Translations under genes and position numbers: made by a program
Part shown: positions 7,226 to 14,623 of the stretch, in pieces
Position numbering within the stretch: the stretch's first letter is position 1
How the letters are laid out: every line of letters begins with the position of its first letter
Assembly: GCF_000719515.1 (NCBI RefSeq)
Contig: NZ_JOGR01000002.1
Location: forward strand, 248,001-312,000
Reading direction: 5' to 3'
Length of the DNA stretch: 64,000 nt
From: Glycomyces sp. NRRL B-16210
Lineage (GTDB): Bacteria; Actinomycetota; Actinomycetes; Mycobacteriales; Micromonosporaceae
The notes under the pieces: generated by a model
Seen by the model: only the letters and a program-made list of their open reading frames with translations
The model's database searches: none
Told to the model about the DNA's origin: nothing

Positions 7226-7636
7226 GTGAGCGTCCGAGCCTATTACCGACCGGGGCACGCCGAGTCCCCGCTGATCGCCGCGACCGCCGAGGAACTCGGC
7301 CGGATCATCGACGACCTGCTGGAGCAGCCGTTCGAGTACAGCATGGCGAATTTCTACATCGCCGAGCGCGAGACGGAGGACCCGATCGTGGAGCTGTCGG
7401 TCGGCGTCGACCCCGACCGGGGCGTCGGGAGCCTCCAGTTCCTCAACGGTGAGGGGCGCTGGTTCTCCAAGGGACACACCAGCACCTATGACGAAGTCTC
7501 TTACTGTTATTACGGCAACGGCTGCACGTATCCGCGCGACTCGGAGCTCCCGGTCGAGGCGCTGCGCGCCGCAGCAGCCGAGTTCCTGTCGAGCGACGGC
7601 GAGCGCCCGGCCTCGGTGGCCTGGCAAGAGGCCTGA
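7226..7636 (+). CDS. Imm1-family immunity protein for the deaminase toxin
   Basis: 136 residues from GTG 7226, with GGAGGGAG at 7213-7220 as ribosome site. It is a small acidic protein with the Imm1 pattern: an N-terminal helix (EELGRIIDDLLEQP), strands (MANFYIAERETEDPIVELSVGVDPDRG split by turns), GEGRWFSKG, a tyrosine-rich strand (EVSYCYYGNG), PRDSELPVEALRAAAAEFL, and a closing RPASVAWQE. Imm1 proteins are the known partners of SCP1.201-type deaminases, including DddI for DddA. It probably binds the toxin active site in the cytosol. Co-transcribed with the toxin, 16 bases downstream. Confidence 0.82.
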   Translation: MSVRAYYRPGHAESPLIAATAEELGRIIDDLLEQPFEYSMANFYIAERETEDPIVELSVGVDPDRGVGSLQFLNGEGRWFSKGHTSTYDEVSYCYYGNGCTYPRDSELPVEALRAAAAEFLSSDGERPASVAWQEA

Positions 7637-7688
7637 GGCCGGACCGCGTCGGGACTGGCCCTAAGCGGCCCGGCCGAGGAAGCGCCGT

Positions 7689-7971
7689 TCACGCTGTGCT
7701 GGTGGAAGGCGGTGTGTCGGGCCGCCTGCCGAAGGCGTTCACTCCGTGCCGGTCGAAGGCGGTGCGTCGGGCCGCGTTCCGGAGGCGCGCTCTGGGGAGC
7801 GGCCGGGCACCGCGATCCGCTGGTCGAGGGCGGGGCTCCCCGCCTGCCGGAGGCGTTCACTCCGTGCCGGTCGAAGGCGGTGCGTCGGCCGCGTTCCGGC
7901 GACACACTCTCGGGAACGGCCGGGCAACGTGCCGGTCGAAGGCGGGGCATCCCGCCGGCCGAAGACTTTCA
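7689..7971 (-). repeat. Degenerate repeats of the 3' end/stop of the NmrA-type gene
   Basis: On the reverse strand the stop and flank of gene 7969-8688 (TGAAAGTCTTCGGCCGGCGG) recur as TGAACGCCTCCGGCAGGCGG at 7859 and TGAACGCCTTCGGCAGGCGG at 7741, then TGAACGG at 7691. Spacings are 112, 118 and 50 bp. CCGCCTTCGACCGGCAC follows several copies. No gene lies in 7637-7968. Confidence 0.7.
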
Positions 7972-8688
7972 CGCCGTCTTCGACGCGTGGGCGACCGCAG
8001 ACGGGGTCTTGCGTCCGACGATTGCCGGGGCCTCCCGGACAAGCGAGTCGTCCTCGGCGGCCGCGACCATGAACAGCGCGAAGTCGGTGCGGCGGGTCAT
8101 GTTGCTCGCCAGGACCGGGTCGCCGACGTGGCGGCTCCACACCGGCAGGCCCTCGCTGGGGCCCTCCTCCAAGTCACTGCCGCGCACCACGGTCCAGCGG
8201 GTGTCGCTCGCGAAGATCCTGCGGCACGCCTCCACCTGGTCGTCGAGGTCCGCCGCGCGCAGGAGCCGTCCGATGACGCGGAAGAGCGCGACGACCGCCT
8301 TGAACTTCCGCGAGTAGACGTCCTCGCCGTCGCGGGTGATGTGCCAGCCGCATGAGAACACCAGGCGCGCGCCGGGCTTCGCGAAGTCGAGCACGGCCTG
8401 GGCGGTGCCCGAGGAGTAGTGCTTCATGCCCCAGGGCACGAGCACCGTGAACACGGCGTCGCAGCCGTCCACCGCCCGCTCGATCGCCTCGCGGTCGTCG
8501 GTCCGCGCGCCGATCACCGTCATCCGCCCCTCGAACTCGGCGAGCTTGGGGACGCTCTGCTCCCGGCACACGCCCACGACCTCGTAGCCGCGCTCCAGCG
8601 CGTGCCGCACCATGTACTGCCCGAGTTTCCCGGAGGCGCCGACGACGCACACCCGCTTGCCCGCTCCCGGCTTCTCTTCCGATGCCAT
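7969..8688 (-). CDS. NAD(P)-binding NmrA/atypical-SDR family protein
   Basis: 239 residues from ATG 8688, with GGAGAAGG as ribosome site. The N-terminus has the Rossmann motif VCVVGASGKLGQYM (GxxGxxG, about residues 13-26), then VVGVCREQSV and VIGARTDD for cofactor and DAVFTVLVPWG. The catalytic Tyr-x3-Lys is not obvious, as in atypical SDRs. Its likely role is NAD(P)H-dependent reduction or redox sensing; the substrate is unknown. It is divergent from a TetR regulator whose probable operators lie in the 101-base gap. Copies of its 3' end lie downstream at 7689-7971. Confidence 0.88.
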   Translation of the reverse strand: MASEEKPGAGKRVCVVGASGKLGQYMVRHALERGYEVVGVCREQSVPKLAEFEGRMTVIGARTDDREAIERAVDGCDAVFTVLVPWGMKHYSSGTAQAVLDFAKPGARLVFSCGWHITRDGEDVYSRKFKAVVALFRVIGRLLRAADLDDQVEACRRIFASDTRWTVVRGSDLEEGPSEGLPVWSRHVGDPVLASNMTRRTDFALFMVAAAEDDSLVREAPAIVGRKTPSAVAHASKTA

Positions 8689-8720
8689 GACCTTCTCCTA
8701 GGGTTGAAGAACTGCGTACC

Positions 8721-8755
8721 TTTACACTGTACGGTCGATCTTTACAGTGTACGGT
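8721..8755. promoter_or_regulatory. Two 15-bp direct repeats, probable TetR operators
   Basis: TTTACACTGTACGGT (8721-8735) and TTTACAGTGTACGGT (8741-8755) are 20 bp apart, so on the same DNA face. Their cores TACACTGTA and TACAGTGTA are reverse complements of each other. They lie between the divergent NmrA-type and TetR genes. Binding is inferred. Confidence 0.65.
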
Positions 8756-8789
8756 ACACAGGTCCCGAACGGAAGAACAGGAGCACCGC

Positions 8790-9467
8790 GTGACCGTCGA
8801 GCCAGGAGCCGCACCCCGCCGTACCCCGCTCACCAAGGAATCGGTGCTCCGCGCCGCCGTCGCGATGGCCGACGAGCCCGGCGCGGGGCTGCCGAGCATG
8901 CGCAACCTCGCGGACCGGCTCGGCGTCAAGGCCATGGCCCTCTACCACCACTTCAAGAACAAGGACGCGCTCATCGACGGCATGGTCGACCTCGTCTTCA
9001 GCGAGGTGGAACTACCGCGCGACGACGACGCCGACTGGAGACCGGCCATGCGGCGGCGCGCGGTCTCGATGAGGGACGCCCTGACCCGCCACCCTTGGGC
9101 GATCGGCCTGATGGACTCGCGCACGAACCCGGGCCTGGCCACTCTGCACCATCACAACGCGGTGATCGGCTGCCTGCGAGCGGGCGGCTTCACGATCGCC
9201 GGCGCGGCGCACTCCTTCTCACTGCTCGACGGCTACATCTACGGCTTCACGCTTCAGGAGCTGAGCCTGCCGTTCGAGAACCAGGCCGACATCGAGGGTC
9301 TCGCCGACACCATGTTCACCCAGTACCCCTTCGGCGACCTCCCGCACCTGACCGAGATGATGCTCAACCAGGCCCTGCAACCGGGCTACGACTACGCCGA
9401 GGAGTTCGCCATCGGCCTTGATCTCATCCTCGACGGTCTGAGCCGGAAGCGCGAGGCCTGGACCTGA
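8790..9467 (+). CDS. TetR-family regulator (TetR_C-like ligand domain)
   Basis: 225 residues. GTG 8790 is preceded by AGGAG at 8779-8783. The HTH spans about residues 15-60: ESVLRAAVAMADE, then SMRNLADRLGVKAMALYHHFKNKDALIDG in two helices. The C-terminal part (RHPWAIGLMDSR, HSFSLLDGYIYGF, FAIGLDLILDGL) resembles the TetR_C tetracycline-repressor-like ligand domain. It is divergent from the NAD(P)-binding gene and probably represses both from the repeats at 8721-8755. A 127-bp duplication of its 3' end follows. Confidence 0.92.
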   Translation: MTVEPGAAPRRTPLTKESVLRAAVAMADEPGAGLPSMRNLADRLGVKAMALYHHFKNKDALIDGMVDLVFSEVELPRDDDADWRPAMRRRAVSMRDALTRHPWAIGLMDSRTNPGLATLHHHNAVIGCLRAGGFTIAGAAHSFSLLDGYIYGFTLQELSLPFENQADIEGLADTMFTQYPFGDLPHLTEMMLNQALQPGYDYAEEFAIGLDLILDGLSRKREAWT

Positions 9468-9667
9468 TCGCCGAGGCGTGGTTGGCGGCGAACCCGAGGA
9501 CGGTCGTGCACGCGTCCCAGCGCATGAAGAGCGCGCCTTCGGCTTCGACCTTATTCTCGACGGCCTGAGCCGAGAGCGCGAGGCCTGGACCTGATCGCCG
9601 CATCGCGGCTGACGGCGAGTTCGAGGACGGTCGTGCGCGCGCCTGCGCATGATGCACCCAGCCGACC
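9414..9667 (+). repeat. 127-bp tandem duplication of the TetR gene 3' end
   Basis: Copy 1 (9414-9540) contains the last 17 codons, the TGA and 73 bp of flank. Copy 2 (9541-9667) repeats this with the same 127-bp period at three anchor points (GACCTGATCG at 9461/9588; CGAGGACGGTCGTGC at 9495/9622; CTCGACGG). In the coding part of copy 2 most changes are silent (CTC/CTT, ATC/ATT, GGT/GGC, CGG/CGA); AAG/GAG is not. Confidence 0.85.
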
Positions 9668-10069
9668 CGACCGCCGACCCGTGCCCGGGCCGCGGCGATC
9701 CGGCTTGCGAGCGCCGTCGTGCTCGCATCGAGCGCAGTGGCGCTGCCGACCATGATCGACGCAGCAGTGAAGCACGCGAGCGGCGATCGACGCCGAACCC
9801 GCAACGGTCGCCGTCCACTACGTCGAATACATCGATGCGATCGTCGACTACCGGCGCGTCGTACCCGCAGTTACCTTCGCGGTCGCCGCAGCGGCACTCG
9901 CCATCCTTGGCGCGGCCGGATTGACCGGCCGATCGCGCGGGCTGGCCGGCCCCCGTGGGGCGTCGCGATCGCGGGACTCCGCCTGTTCGCCTACGGCGAG
10001 CGGACCGGGTTCGCACTTCGTACCCCGTACGGCTACGAACCGGTGCAGCGCTACGCGTCGCAGAACTAA
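9650..10069 (+). pseudogene. Possible frameshifted small membrane-protein remnant
   Basis: No intact gene lies between 9668 and 10206. Protein-like segments alternate frames. One frame gives AIRLASAVVLASSAVALPTM (from 9692, a transmembrane helix) and, from 9956, WGVAIAGLRLFAYGERTGF to YEPVQRYASQN and a stop at 10069. The middle (9783 to about 9940) makes sense only in another frame: DAEPATVAVHYVEYIDAIV, then VVPAVTFAVAAAALAILGAAG, a second helix. Two compensating frameshifts in a small membrane protein would explain this. The call rests on amino-acid composition alone. Confidence 0.35.
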
Positions 10070-10206
10070 GCGTCTTCTGCGGGAGCCGCCCGGTTCTTTG
10101 GCTGTCTCGTCATTTACGCGGGCCTGCCCCTTTCGAACCTGTTGCAGTCACCCGACCGCGTTTCGGGTGCGGCGAACGCCGATTGACCCGTCCGGTCTCG
10201 ACCGCA

Positions 10207-10959
10207 TCACCACACTGCCTGGTAGTGGTAGCCCAGTGCCTCAACGAATCCCGCCCGCCCATAGAGCGCGATCGCGCCGGCGTTCGCTGCCTGCACCTGG
10301 AGGTACATGCCCGCTGTCCCTTGGGATTCGGCCCAAACCGCCAGGAGCCGCAGCAGTTCGCGTCCCGCGTCCCGGCCCCGCGCCTCGGGGAGGGTCGCCA
10401 GGCCGAACACGCCGGTCCATCCGGTGTCCGCCACGGCCCGACCGACCGCGATCGTCCTGCCCTCCACCGTGATCGACGCGAAAGCGGCGGGCAGCGCGAG
10501 GCGCCGCAACTCGGCCCGGTCGGCCTCCGAATCGCCGTGGCCGCTCACCCGGTGCCACACGTCGAACCACTCCCGCGTCATGCGGTCCTCCACCCGCGAC
10601 TCCAGTGCCGCCGCCTTCATCGCCGCCACTTCTGCGGTCGCCGCAATCTGCAAGGAAGTGCGGCTGAACGCGGTATAGCCGCGGGCGTCGAGCAGCTCGT
10701 CCAGCCCCGCCGGGCAGACACCGGGGCTGATCTGGAAGCAGACCGAAGCGCCTTGGACCGCATAGGCCTCCTCGGCCCATTCGACCCGCGCAAGGAGATC
10801 GGCGGCCTCGCCGTGGGGGAGTACTGATGCCAACCACCACGAATCGCCGGCGGTACGCCGCAGCCACCAGCCGTCGACGATCGCGACGTGCTCGACCGGC
10901 TGCGCCCTCGCGGCGCGCTCCTGGAGTCCCCGGAGTTCGACGGCGGAAAGCATCGGCAT
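10207..10959 (-). CDS. GNAT-family N-acetyltransferase (two-domain)
   Basis: 250 residues from ATG 10959, with GGAGG 8 bases upstream. The C-terminal GNAT domain shows the acetyl-CoA loop TLPEARGRDAGRELL (R-G-x-D-A-G, a variant of R/QxxGxG/A), strand VFGLATLP and the closing AGAIALYGRAGFVEALGYHY typical of the family. The N-terminal half (EHVAIVDGWWLRRT, GVCPAGLDELLDARGY) is a degenerate GNAT-like domain, as in actinobacterial two-domain acetyltransferases. Acceptor substrate unknown. It ends a reverse-strand cluster; the region upstream holds repeats copied from the next gene. Confidence 0.88.
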   Translation of the reverse strand: MPMLSAVELRGLQERAARAQPVEHVAIVDGWWLRRTAGDSWWLASVLPHGEAADLLARVEWAEEAYAVQGASVCFQISPGVCPAGLDELLDARGYTAFSRTSLQIAATAEVAAMKAAALESRVEDRMTREWFDVWHRVSGHGDSEADRAELRRLALPAAFASITVEGRTIAVGRAVADTGWTGVFGLATLPEARGRDAGRELLRLLAVWAESQGTAGMYLQVQAANAGAIALYGRAGFVEALGYHYQAVW

Positions 10960-10989
10960 CCGGTCATCCTCCAGTGCGGAAACGCGCGG

Positions 10990-11230
10990 CCCTTGTCGAC
11001 CCCACGAAGCCCCCGAGTCCGCAGCCGTGCGAGCGTCAGTTCCGTTGCACCGCGGGGGCCGTCCACTACCTCACGAAGACACCGAGTGCACCGCAGCGCG
11101 AGCGTCAACTTCGTTGTACCGCAGGGGCCGCCCAATACCCCACGATGACACTGATTCCACCGCCGCGCGAACTTCAGTTCCGTTGCGCCGCAGGGGCCGT
11201 CCAACTGTCGAGCAGCCGCAGCGCCTCGGC
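10990..11230 (-). repeat. Three 69-70 bp repeats of the MmyB-type gene 3' end, each keeping TGA
   Basis: Reverse strand: the gene ends ...GCGCAACGGAACTGA (stop 11176-11174). Similar ends occur with stops at 11107-11105 (GTACAACGAAGTTGA) and 11037-11035 (GTGCAACGGAACTGA). Each is preceded by TGG-(A/G)CGGCCCC-GCGG, so the copies would read WTAPAAQRN-stop, WAAPAVQRS-stop and WTAPAVQRN-stop. Confidence 0.85.
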
Positions 11231-12025
11231 GCTGGCCGATCCCGGCTCCACGTTGTACACGCACAGCGTTTGATCCGGGTCGTCCGGCAGCCCGAACGCC
11301 TCGTAGTGGAATTCGAGCCGGCCCACCACCGGGTGCGCATACGTCTTCACGCCATGGCTGCGCTGGAGCACCTCGTGGTCGTTCCACCAGGCGCTGAACT
11401 CCGGGCACCCGAGCGTCAGCTCGCCGACCAGGTCCGCCAGCAGCCGGTCCTCGGGGTGCTTCCCGGCGTCGTAGCGCAGCACCGCGACCGTGTCCCGGGC
11501 CGCCTCCTCCCAGCCCACGATCCGCTCGCGCGCCTCGGGTTCGAGCAGGTAGTACCGCGCCAGGTTGCGCTGCTTCGCGGGCCGGGCGTCGAAGTCGGCG
11601 ATCACGGCCCTCGCCAGCCGGTTCGAGGCCAGCACATCGGTGCGGCGGCCGATGACGAACGCCGGGACCGACTCCAGGCTCTGGAGTGTCCACAGCAGTT
11701 CCTTGCGCACCCGCTGGGCCGCAGGAGGCATCCGCTTGCGCGGCGCGCGGCGTCCCGCCAGGTCGACCAGGTGGTCGCGCTCGGACCGGTCCAGCCGCAG
11801 CGCCCCGGCCAGCGCCTCCAGCACCTCCGGCGACGGGTTAGCGGCCCGGCCCTGTTCGAGCCGCGTGTAGTACTCGACGCTCATGTTCGCCAGGCGCGCC
11901 ACCTCGTCGCGCCGCAGGCCCGGGACGCGGCGGGCGCGGCCGTCGTCGGGCAGGCCCGCGTCCTGCGGCCGCACGCGCGCCCGGCGGGTGCGAAGGAAGT
12001 CCGAGATCTCTGTGCGCCGGTCCAT
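11174..12025 (-). CDS. XRE-type regulator with MmyB-like ligand-binding domain
   Basis: 283 residues from ATG 12025. The N-terminal HTH (about residues 30-75: LRRDEVARLANMSVEYYTRLEQGRA, read in two helices) has the actinobacterial signature 'PGLRRDEVA-LA-S-YY-RLEQGR'. The C-terminal domain (TDVLASNRLARAVI, ARYYLLEPEARE, FSAWWNDHEVLQRSHGVKTYA, GRLEFHYEAFGLPDDPDQTL) is the MmyB-like PAS-fold ligand domain. It is divergent from the SDR gene at 12192 with 166 bases between, so it probably regulates that SDR and perhaps the following aldo/keto reductase. Diverged copies of its 3' end lie downstream. Confidence 0.93.
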   Translation of the reverse strand: MDRRTEISDFLRTRRARVRPQDAGLPDDGRARRVPGLRRDEVARLANMSVEYYTRLEQGRAANPSPEVLEALAGALRLDRSERDHLVDLAGRRAPRKRMPPAAQRVRKELLWTLQSLESVPAFVIGRRTDVLASNRLARAVIADFDARPAKQRNLARYYLLEPEARERIVGWEEAARDTVAVLRYDAGKHPEDRLLADLVGELTLGCPEFSAWWNDHEVLQRSHGVKTYAHPVVGRLEFHYEAFGLPDDPDQTLCVYNVEPGSASAEALRLLDSWTAPAAQRN

Positions 12026-12191
12026 GCCCCAATTGTGCCCCCGCACGAGAGCGCCCGACCCGCCGAAGGTGGTACTGCCGGGGCCAGTCACCGCAGGGCG
12101 TTCTCGGCCCCGATTTTCGGCCGTTCGCGGTGCTTGACTCGATGCAGGGGACGGGAACACCGTTCCCGAGCAACGAGACCGAAGGAACCAC

Positions 12192-12965
12192 ATGTCCACT
12201 GTGAACACCGTTTTGCCGCTCGCCGGTCGCGTCGCCGTCGTCACGGGCGCCTCCAGCGGCATCGGCGAGGCCACCGCCGAACTCCTGGCCGAGCGCGGCG
12301 CGAAGGTCGCCGTACTCGCGCGCCGCGCCGACCGGCTCGACGCGCTCGCCGCCCGCATCGAGAAGGACGGCGGCACCGCGCTCGCCGTCGCGGTCGACGT
12401 CACCGACGCCGCGGCCCTCAACGCCGCCGCCGAGCGCATCGAATCCGAACTCGGCACCGTCGACCTCCTGTTCAACAACGCCGGGGTCATGCTGCCCTCG
12501 CCGGTCGAGGAGCTGCGCACCGACCTGTGGCAGCGCCAGATCGACCTCAACATCACCGGCCTGATGAACGCCATCGGCGCCTTCACGCCCCAGCTCCTCC
12601 GCGCCGCCGGCGAGAAGGGCGTGGCCGACCTGGTCAACACCTCCTCGATCGCCGCCGAAGGCGTCTTCGCGAACTTCGCGGTCTACACCGGCTCCAAGGC
12701 CTACGTCAGCCACATGTCGCGCAACCTCCGCGCCGAACTCGGCCCGCGGGGCGTGCGCGTCTCGGCCGTCCAGCCGGGCATCGTCGAGAGCGAACTGCGC
12801 GAGCACGTCACCGACGACGCGGCCAACGCCTGGCTCACCGACACCATCGCGGCGATCGACGTGCTCGAATCGGCCGACATCGCGGCCGCCGTCGCCTACC
12901 TGGCGCAGCAGCCCGCGCGCGTCAACATCCCCGAGATCACCATCATGCCGACCGCCCAGATCTGA
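12192..12965 (+). CDS. Short-chain dehydrogenase/reductase
   Basis: 257 residues; ATG 12192 follows AAGGAA. It is a classical SDR: VVTGASSGIGEATAEL (cofactor loop, about residues 15-30), NNAGV (about 96-100), the catalytic Ser in NTSSIAAEG and YTGSKAYVSHM (Tyr-x3-Lys). ARRADRL after strand 2 suggests NADP(H) preference. Substrate unknown; YdfG-like enzymes of this form act on hydroxy acids and alcohols. It is divergent from the MmyB-type regulator and followed after 157 bases by an aldo/keto reductase, a common actinobacterial arrangement. Confidence 0.95.
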   Translation: MSTVNTVLPLAGRVAVVTGASSGIGEATAELLAERGAKVAVLARRADRLDALAARIEKDGGTALAVAVDVTDAAALNAAAERIESELGTVDLLFNNAGVMLPSPVEELRTDLWQRQIDLNITGLMNAIGAFTPQLLRAAGEKGVADLVNTSSIAAEGVFANFAVYTGSKAYVSHMSRNLRAELGPRGVRVSAVQPGIVESELREHVTDDAANAWLTDTIAAIDVLESADIAAAVAYLAQQPARVNIPEITIMPTAQI

Positions 12966-13122
12966 CGGCCCGAGTCGAACCGCCCACCGCAAAGGGATCA
13001 TTTCAGGACGATCGCTCATAAATGAGGACCGTGTCTCTGGGACGCGTGGCAGGATTGCCGTCGGGCAACCGACCGCAGGACGCCGCGCGTCCCGGGAAGC
13101 ATTCGACGACACGGAGGATCAC

Positions 13123-14067
13123 ATGGCCAAGCTCGGCGGTACCGACATCGAGATCTATCCGCTCGTCCTGGGCACCAACACCTTCGGCTGGACCACCCCC
13201 GAACCGGACGCGCACGCGGTCCTCGACGCCTTCGCCGCGGCCGGCGGCAACCTCATCGACACCGCCGACTCCTACTCGGCCTGGATCGAGGGGAACTCCG
13301 GCGGCGAGTCCGAGACCGTCATCGGCACCTGGCTCGCCAAGAACCGCGACAAGAACGTCCTGGTCGCCACCAAGGTCTCCCAGCACCCCGAGTTCAAGGG
13401 CCTCGCCGGCCCGAACGTGCGGGCCGCCGCCGACGCCTCCCTCAAACGGCTCGGCGTCGAGGCCATCGACCTCTACTACGCCCACTTCGACGACGCGGAC
13501 ACCCCGCTCGAAGAGACCGTCGCCGCCTTCGACCAGCTCGTCACCGAAGGCAAGGTCCGCCACATCGGCATCTCCAACTACAGCCCCGAGCGCCTGCGCG
13601 AATGGCTCGACATCACCGAGCGCACCGGCGCGGCGCGCCCGGTCGCGCTGCAACCGAAGTACAGCCTCGTCAGCCGCGCCGCCTTCGAGCCGGGCCTGCG
13701 CGACATCGCCGTCGCCGAGAACCTGAGCGGCCTCCCGTACCACGTGCTCGCCAGCGGCTTCCTCACCGGCAAGTACCGCACCGAGGACGACCTCGCCCAG
13801 AGCGTGCGCGGCGGCGCGGTCGCCAAGCACCTGAACCCGTCGGGCCTCGCGATCGTCGACAAGCTCGACCAGATCGCCCGGGCCCGCGGCGTCGCCATCG
13901 CCTCGGTCGCCCTGGCCTGGGCCCGCACCCGACCCGGCATCGCCGCGCCGATCGCGGGCGCCCGAGAGGTCGACCAGCTCGCGCCGCTGCTGGCCTCGGC
14001 CGAGCTCGAACTCACCGCGGACGAGGCCGACGAGCTGACCGCGCTCTCGGACTTCATCGGCGCTTAG
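13123..14067 (+). CDS. Aldo/keto reductase
   Basis: 314 residues; GGAGG precedes ATG 13123. A TIM-barrel NADPH oxidoreductase of the YajO/Kv-beta-like group: LVLGTNTFGWTTPE at the start, NLIDTADSYSAWIEG (catalytic Asp and Tyr about residues 46 and 51), NVLVATKV (catalytic Lys), YYAHFDDADTPLEETVAAF, GISNYSPERL, and the cofactor segment PIAGAREVDQL near the C-terminus. It reduces aldehydes or ketones in the cytosol; the natural substrate is unknown. A strong hairpin follows immediately (14069-14122). Confidence 0.95.
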   Translation: MAKLGGTDIEIYPLVLGTNTFGWTTPEPDAHAVLDAFAAAGGNLIDTADSYSAWIEGNSGGESETVIGTWLAKNRDKNVLVATKVSQHPEFKGLAGPNVRAAADASLKRLGVEAIDLYYAHFDDADTPLEETVAAFDQLVTEGKVRHIGISNYSPERLREWLDITERTGAARPVALQPKYSLVSRAAFEPGLRDIAVAENLSGLPYHVLASGFLTGKYRTEDDLAQSVRGGAVAKHLNPSGLAIVDKLDQIARARGVAIASVALAWARTRPGIAAPIAGAREVDQLAPLLASAELELTADEADELTALSDFIGA

Positions 14068-14068
14068 C

Positions 14069-14122
14069 GTGAAGCACTGAGGCCCTTACCGTCGATCGGC
14101 GGTAAGGGCCTCAGTACTTCAC
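14069..14122. terminator. Bidirectional terminator, 23-bp stem
   Basis: Arms 14069-14091 and 14100-14122 pair over 23 bp with one mismatch. The tip reads TTACCGTCGATCGGCGGTAA. It sits between the convergent genes ending at 14067 and 14131. Its tip core recurs in the terminator at 15952-15999. Confidence 0.85.
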
Positions 14123-14130
14123 ACTGGAAC

Positions 14131-14574
14131 TCAGGCGCGGCTCGCGCGGCCGATCGATTGCAGCATCCTGCGTACGGTCAGAGCGTGCCCGCCGGTGCGG
14201 ATGACCAGGGTCTTGTACACGAAGCCCTGGGGACCGGGGAAATCGGCGAAGGTCCGCGCGATCAGCTCAGTGCCATCCTGCGCTTCCGAATCCCGTATCT
14301 CGAAGACCAGCCGGTACCGCGAGAACCGGTGCCGTCCGGTGAGGTCCAACCGCCTGCCCCTCACCTCCCGCGACACCGCGAAGCCCGCCCGCGGCTCGGT
14401 CCCCAGCAGCAGCGGCAGCGGGCCGCCGCGATCCTTCATGAGCGTCGTCTCGCAGTAGTCGCGCAGGGCCGTCCACACGCGGTCGCGCGGGGCACCGATG
14501 GTGATCCGGTGCTCGTCGATGAATCGCGGCGGCACCTGCTCGCCGGTCACGAGCTGCGTCCGGCGGGTGAGCAT
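14131..14574 (-). CDS. SRPBCC-like (START/Bet v1 fold) protein, hypothetical
   Basis: 147 residues from ATG 14574; a GTG at 14604 would add ten. The opening RFIDEHRITIGAPRDRVWTALRDY looks like the first strand and helix of an SRPBCC ligand-binding fold (read as RFIDEHRITIGAP then RDRVWTALRDY). It is followed by strands GFAVSREVRGRRLDLTGRHR and YRLVFEIRD, and a long C-terminal helix ALTVRRMLQSIGRA. No catalytic residues stand out. It lies downstream of a membrane-protein gene on the same strand with a 49-base gap, so the two may form a transcript. Confidence 0.75.
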   Translation of the reverse strand: MLTRRTQLVTGEQVPPRFIDEHRITIGAPRDRVWTALRDYCETTLMKDRGGPLPLLLGTEPRAGFAVSREVRGRRLDLTGRHRFSRYRLVFEIRDSEAQDGTELIARTFADFPGPQGFVYKTLVIRTGGHALTVRRMLQSIGRASRA

Positions 14575-14623
14575 TGGGTTTCGCACATGTGAGCAGTCTT
14601 GCACCGTCCTGACCGGAATGTAA

